NCBI GenBank assembly: GCA_016934645.1
Contig: JAFGSL010000131.1
Span: forward strand, 1-16,989
Direction of reading: 5' to 3'
DNA from: Anaerolineae bacterium
Lineage (GTDB): Bacteria; Chloroflexota; Anaerolineae; B4-G1; SLSP01
DNA length: 16,989 nucleotides
The notes below the pieces were generated by a model. That model was not told where the DNA came from and did not search any database. It saw nothing but the letters and a program-made list of their open reading frames with translations. The position numbers and the translations under genes were made by a program. Shown in pieces: positions 13,206-16,989 of this stretch (position 1 is its first letter; each line of letters starts with the position of its first letter).

Positions 13206-16200
13206 TTATTTCTTGCCTCGCTCCCACGCCATGCCAGGATAGTACCGGTAGCCGCCCACCACCTCGATCAGACTTGCCCCAGCGCTGTCTAGCACCGGTT
13301 CGTCGTTCCAGGTCTCGATGGTGATGCGCGTTTTAAAGGTGGTGAGGTGGGCGAACAACGTTTCTAGGGCACGCTGCAATGTCCCGTCATCGACGCCGGG
13401 GGCGGCGGTGATGGACGCACCAGTGTTCGCAGCGACGAGCACTGGCAGTCCGCGCACCTGTGCCAGCCACGTCGAGGGAACGCGAGTGAAGGTGAGGGCT
13501 TCGGGCATATCCTCGCGGGTCGGCCCGTACAGGCAGGCCGGGTCACAGGCATTGAGCACGACCGGGGCGGCATCGTCTGTTGCATCGCGGAGGGCGCGCA
13601 ATTGCTCCACCACATCCGGCAGCGCGAATTGCGCCCCCGATAGCCCCTGCACGAAGTAGCCACGTCGCACTTCACCCCGCATCTCCTGCCGCTGTAGTTC
13701 CTGGTAGACCAGGTGCCAATCCCACGATCCGGTTTCGTTTTCCAGGCACTCGTGGGTGACGACCCCGTAGCGCGCGAGCAGTTGCCGGGCCTGTCGCGCG
13801 GTACGTTCGCCCAACGAAACGGGCTTGCCCATCACACTGAAGCGCTGCACGAGTGTCCAACGGCCCACCCAGCGTGGCGACGTGGTCTGCTGCTCCACGC
13901 GCTGGCGGACGCGCTGCCGCGCCGATCTATACCGCGCGCGCTCCGGCTTGTGCCCCACAGCCCGAACGTTAAGACCCAATTCCGCACGCCGCCGGGCTAG
14001 ATCCGCTTCCAGCGAGCTATACGGCTTCGCTGTCTGTGGCTGTGACTTCCCCTCCTGCACAATCTGTCGCATCGCTTCGAGGCTGTCGTTGGTTGCCAGG
14101 CCTGCCAGCACCAGCTCGATAAGGGCGGACTCCACGGCAGTCTCTTCGAGATCCAGGGCTTCGCCAATATCGTTGAAGAACACCGCGCCCTCGGATTTGA
14201 GGAAGTCGTAGACGGCCTGCGCCTGCTCACCGAGTGCGTCCGTATCCGGTGACTCAAGATAGATGTGGCCCTCTCCCCGGAACAGGAAGCGCACGCGCCC
14301 GTAGCGCGGATCGGTCCCGCCGGAGCCGACCCACACCAGTTCGCCGCTGTTGCAGAGCGCGTCGAGGTCCGCAGGTTGATAGTCGGGCAAGCGCAGCGGC
14401 AGCACATCGCGCTCCCAGGTGCGGCCCACGACGGGTAGAGCGCGCAGTTGTTGGAGAACCTTGACCAAGCTCCCCCCCTCAGTCCCCCCCATAGGGGGGG
14501 AAGAAGAAGTCTCCCCCCCAGCGGGGGGGATTAAGGGGGGGAATACGTGTTGCCACCGTACCAGAAAGTCGGCGTAGACGGTGAAGGGGACGGGCTGCAC
14601 TTCTTGCCGCAAGATGCTAAGCGTGCGGCGGTGAATCTGCTCCAGTGCGCGGCGGTCCACGAATTCGGCCGAGGGGACGGAGTCCCACGGAGCCGGCACC
14701 CCTTCGGCTTGCGGTGTGAAGTGCCCGTGGACGAGTTCCCGTTTCTCAATCAAGCGGTCGAGTTCTGCTTCCAGCCAGTCCACCGGGAAGGCGTAACGCG
14801 CACGGATTGCGTCTATCGTCACCGGGCCGGCGTAGGAAAGGAAGCGTTCGAGGATGCGGCGACGTCTCCCCTCAGCCCCCCCCACAGGGGGGGAAGTTTC
14901 TTCCCCCCCGTCGGGGGGGATTGAGGGAGGGAATGCGTCAGCATACTCCGCCTGGTATTCCGTGAACACCCACCGGAATTCGGGCTTCGTTGCGGTCGGG
15001 ATGTCCATCCCGATCACGCGACCCTCACCGGTCAGGTGCGCGATCCAGCTTGAAGGATCGACCATTGTGCGTTGTGCGACTTCACTCGGCGAAAGATCGC
15101 CCATCTGCTGGAGCAGGACAGCAAGTTCTGCCTCGGTGCGCGCCCAGGCGGTGGGAAGCGTGTGCTGCAACCGGCCACGGACAGCGTCGATGGCTTCGGG
15201 GCGCAGCAGTTCATCCAGCGCCACATCTTTGAGCAGGTCTTGCAGCAGATCGCGGTTGACGGTAAGCTGCTGCAATTGCTGTTCAGCTTTGGGTGTGTCC
15301 CACTCGTACATACGCGTGCTGATGAAGTTGAACATTAGGCTTTCCGCCACGGGCGACGGTGCGCGCGACTCCATCACGGTCACGGTGATGTCGCCCCGCT
15401 GGATGCCACCCAAGACTTCTTCGAGGTGTGGCAGGTCGAGCACGTCTTGCAGGCAGTCACGGTACGTTTCGGCGACGATGGGGAAATCGTCGAACTTGCG
15501 CACGACCTGGTATAGTTCTTTGGCACGCAGGCGTTGGAGCCAGAACGGCGTCCGCTTGCCACGCCCGACGCCTGGAAGAAGCAATGCGCGTGCCGAATTC
15601 TGGCGGAAGCGCGCGCCGAACACCGCCGAATCCGGCAACTCGCGCAGGATACGCTCGCGGGCCTCCGCCGGCCCCATGTCGGTCACGACGTCCAGCGGGA
15701 ATTCGGCCTCGCTGTCGAGCAAGCGCAGCAAAATGCCGTCGTCGTTGGTTTCGACTTCGATATTGACTCCTGTGCGTTCGCGCAGGGCGCCTGCCAGCGC
15801 CAGCCCCCACGGGCCGTTGACACGCCCGCCGAATGGCGAGTGAACGACCATACGCGGGTCACCCAGGGCGTCGTCGAAAAGTTCCACCAGGATACTGCGG
15901 TCAGTGGCGAGTGCGCCGGTGTGGTCGAGCTGGCTGGCGAGGTAATCGAGCGTGTTCCAGGCTGAGTTTGTGTCCAGGGCGTGGGTTTCGCCAAGCCAGG
16001 CGAGAAGATTTAACACAGAGGCACGGAGATCACAGAATTTTTTATCATTTTTCTCTGTGTTCTCTGTGTCTCTGTGGTAAGCATCCAAAATGTCTTTGAA
16101 CGGCGCGTCATCCGACAGTCCCAAGTTATGGCGCAAGCCCTCCAGCTTCTCTGCCACGGCCCGGCGGAAAGTGCCGACACGCTGGCCGAGTTCATAGGGT

Positions 16201-16989
16201 CGCCAGGGGAAGTCGCCACGCCAGAAGGGCATGCGGGGGATCGCGCCGGGCGCTTCGGCCACGGTGACGCGATTCTCGTCAATATCGAGCACGCGCCACA
16301 CCTGCGAACCGAGCATCAAAGTGTCGCCGATGCGCGTCTCGAAGACGAATTCTTCGTCCAGTTCGCCGAGTTTGGTCTTGCCGTCGGCGAGGTACGCGCC
16401 GAACGCACCGGTGTTGGGGATGGTGCCGCCATTGGTCAACGCCAGCATCCGCGAGCTGGGGAGCGCTGCCAGCTTGTTGTTGACGCGATCCCAGTCCAGC
16501 CGGGCACGCAGCTCGCGGTACGCCTGGCTCGGATAGCGTCCGGCAAGCATCTCCAACGTCGTCTGGAACGCGCGTGCGGTGAGGTCCGTGTAGGCGTAGG
16601 CCTGGCGCACCAACGCGAATAGCTCGTCGGCATCCCACGTCTGCACCGAGACCATCGCTACGATCTGCTGCGCCAGTACATCCAAGGGATGGCGGGGCGT
16701 GTACGTCGGCTCGACTGCGCCGCGCAGCATCCCGCCAGCGATAGCCGCTGCCTCCACCACATCCTCGCGGTGGGTGGGGAAGATGCGGCCCACGCTCGTC
16801 TGCCCCACGAGGTGACCGGATCGGCCCACGCGCTGTAACCCCTGCGCCACCGACTTGGGGCTTTGCAGTTGCACAATCAGGTCCACTGAACCGATGTCGA
16901 TACCGAGTTCCAGCGACGAGGTGCCCACCAGCGCGGGCAGTTCCCCGGCCTTGAGCTGGCTTTCGATTTCCAGGCGCGTCTCTTTGGCG
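13206..16989 (-). CDS. lhr: Lhr-type DEAD/H helicase, 5' end off the window
   Basis: The visible 1260 codons are the C-terminal part of a large helicase-related protein (full length about 1,500 or more residues). The reading frame continues to the window edge and begins within the second RecA domain: LKAGELPALVGTSSLELGID is motif V and QGLQRVGRSGH is motif VI; motifs I-IV lie outside. Next come the winged-helix and Lhr-specific domains, including HSPFGGRVNGPWGLAL, then the long C-terminal region ending with GYFVQGLSGAQFALP and LNACDPACLYGP, as in bacterial Lhr. Lhr proteins are 3'-5' DNA translocases tied to DNA repair, and the C-terminal region of E. coli Lhr has been linked to uracil-DNA glycosylase activity. 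Three palindromic repeats sit in frame within it (14471-14542, 14867-14932, 16010-16080). It ends 45 nt before the Mth938 gene. Confidence 0.93.
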   Translation of the reverse strand, partial: AKETRLEIESQLKAGELPALVGTSSLELGIDIGSVDLIVQLQSPKSVAQGLQRVGRSGHLVGQTSVGRIFPTHREDVVEAAAIAGGMLRGAVEPTYTPRHPLDVLAQQIVAMVSVQTWDADELFALVRQAYAYTDLTARAFQTTLEMLAGRYPSQAYRELRARLDWDRVNNKLAALPSSRMLALTNGGTIPNTGAFGAYLADGKTKLGELDEEFVFETRIGDTLMLGSQVWRVLDIDENRVTVAEAPGAIPRMPFWRGDFPWRPYELGQRVGTFRRAVAEKLEGLRHNLGLSDDAPFKDILDAYHRDTENTEKNDKKFCDLRASVLNLLAWLGETHALDTNSAWNTLDYLASQLDHTGALATDRSILVELFDDALGDPRMVVHSPFGGRVNGPWGLALAGALRERTGVNIEVETNDDGILLRLLDSEAEFPLDVVTDMGPAEARERILRELPDSAVFGARFRQNSARALLLPGVGRGKRTPFWLQRLRAKELYQVVRKFDDFPIVAETYRDCLQDVLDLPHLEEVLGGIQRGDITVTVMESRAPSPVAESLMFNFISTRMYEWDTPKAEQQLQQLTVNRDLLQDLLKDVALDELLRPEAIDAVRGRLQHTLPTAWARTEAELAVLLQQMGDLSPSEVAQRTMVDPSSWIAHLTGEGRVIGMDIPTATKPEFRWVFTEYQAEYADAFPPSIPPDGGEETSPPVGGAEGRRRRILERFLSYAGPVTIDAIRARYAFPVDWLEAELDRLIEKRELVHGHFTPQAEGVPAPWDSVPSAEFVDRRALEQIHRRTLSILRQEVQPVPFTVYADFLVRWQHVFPPLIPPAGGETSSSPPMGGTEGGSLVKVLQQLRALPVVGRTWERDVLPLRLPDYQPADLDALCNSGELVWVGSGGTDPRYGRVRFLFRGEGHIYLESPDTDALGEQAQAVYDFLKSEGAVFFNDIGEALDLEETAVESALIELVLAGLATNDSLEAMRQIVQEGKSQPQTAKPYSSLEADLARRRAELGLNVRAVGHKPERARYRSARQRVRQRVEQQTTSPRWVGRWTLVQRFSVMGKPVSLGERTARQARQLLARYGVVTHECLENETGSWDWHLVYQELQRQEMRGEVRRGYFVQGLSGAQFALPDVVEQLRALRDATDDAAPVVLNACDPACLYGPTREDMPEALTFTRVPSTWLAQVRGLPVLVAANTGASITAAPGVDDGTLQRALETLFAHLTTFKTRITIETWNDEPVLDSAGASLIEVVGGYRYYPGMAWERGKK
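14471..14542. repeat. C7/G7 palindromic repeat inside lhr, copy 1
   Basis: A 72 nt element built from three identical stems T-C7/G7-A: an outer pair (14471-14478 with 14535-14542) and two inner hairpins with 3 nt loops (14483-14501 and 14512-14530). It would fold as a three-way cloverleaf. In lhr it reads in frame as a Pro/Gly-rich insert, about FPPLIPPAGGE...SPPMGGTEGG. Its length is 24 codons, so the frame is kept. Confidence 0.85.
14867..14932. repeat. C7/G7 palindromic repeat inside lhr, copy 2
   Basis: A 66 nt relative of the element at 14471-14542, same orientation and frame. It has two perfect C7/G7 inner hairpins (14877-14893 and 14903-14919) and a degraded outer stem (TCTCCCC against GGGAGGGA). 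In lhr it reads as FPPSIPPDGGEE...SPPVGGAEG. Its length is 22 codons. The two copies are about 325 bp apart. Confidence 0.85.
16010..16080. repeat. CACAGAG-type palindromic repeat inside lhr
   Basis: Two 27 nt arms (16010-16036 and 16054-16080) are inverted copies with 4 mismatches, separated by a 17 nt AT-rich centre. The arms are built from CACAGAG/CACGGAG/CTCTGTG units and begin TTAA/TTAC. Read on the minus strand in frame it gives a polar insert, about YHRDTENTEKNDKKF and on to RASVLN. It is unrelated to the C7/G7 elements. Confidence 0.82.

Noticed and set aside
14471..14932. G-quadruplex elements
   Set aside because: Each element has three G-runs on each strand, not four, and each run has a complementary C-run close by, so hairpin pairing is the simpler structure.
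14471..16080. Frameshift or pseudogene status for lhr
   Set aside because: Despite three repeat insertions the frame stays open from the window edge to the normal C-terminus with conserved Lhr motifs on both sides of each insert.

Overview
The window is GC-rich bacterial chromosome, most likely from a member of the Chloroflexota (Anaerolineae-like). This taxonomic guess rests on three things: a secreted protease ending in a hydrophobic 'FLPLVLK' tail of the kind common on secreted Chloroflexota proteins, many short palindromic repeats between and inside genes, and the overall gene mix. No rRNA, tRNA, CRISPR array, transposase or phage gene was seen. All genes but one are on the minus strand, so transcription mostly runs from high to low coordinates.

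From right to left: (1) the 3' part of a large Lhr-type helicase gene, running off the right edge, followed by a small Mth938-domain gene and a DapA-family lyase gene. (2) A plus-strand THUMP-domain RNA methyltransferase, with a divergent promoter region on its left and a strong hairpin terminator on its right. (3) A minus-strand chain of a shortened M3-type metallopeptidase, an ANT(6)-like aminoglycoside adenylyltransferase, a shortened VOC protein, a small nucleotidyltransferase and an NMN-adenylyltransferase-like enzyme. Two of its junctions are ATGA overlaps. A vWA/zinc-ribbon protein and copy B of a pyruvate-kinase-like protein follow. (4) A lipoprotein gene with its own candidate promoter, then a secreted subtilisin-like protease, then copy A of the pyruvate-kinase-like protein. 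(5) At the left edge, a UPF0175 antitoxin and a DUF3368 PIN-like toxin cut by the window end.

The most notable part is 0.7-6.2 kb. The lipoprotein is a free-standing paralogue of the N-terminal pro-region of the protease encoded just downstream, which suggests a membrane-anchored inhibitor, chaperone or immunity partner. This pair is flanked by two direct copies, about 95% identical in protein, of a gene for a reduced pyruvate-kinase barrel. Recombination between the copies could remove or duplicate the protease cassette.

The second notable part is the helicase gene. It carries three palindromic repeat insertions of two families, all read through in frame and so translated as low-complexity inserts. 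Another palindrome supplies the stop codon of the NMNAT-like gene. The M3 peptidase and the VOC protein each keep both ends of their family but seem to lack the middle.
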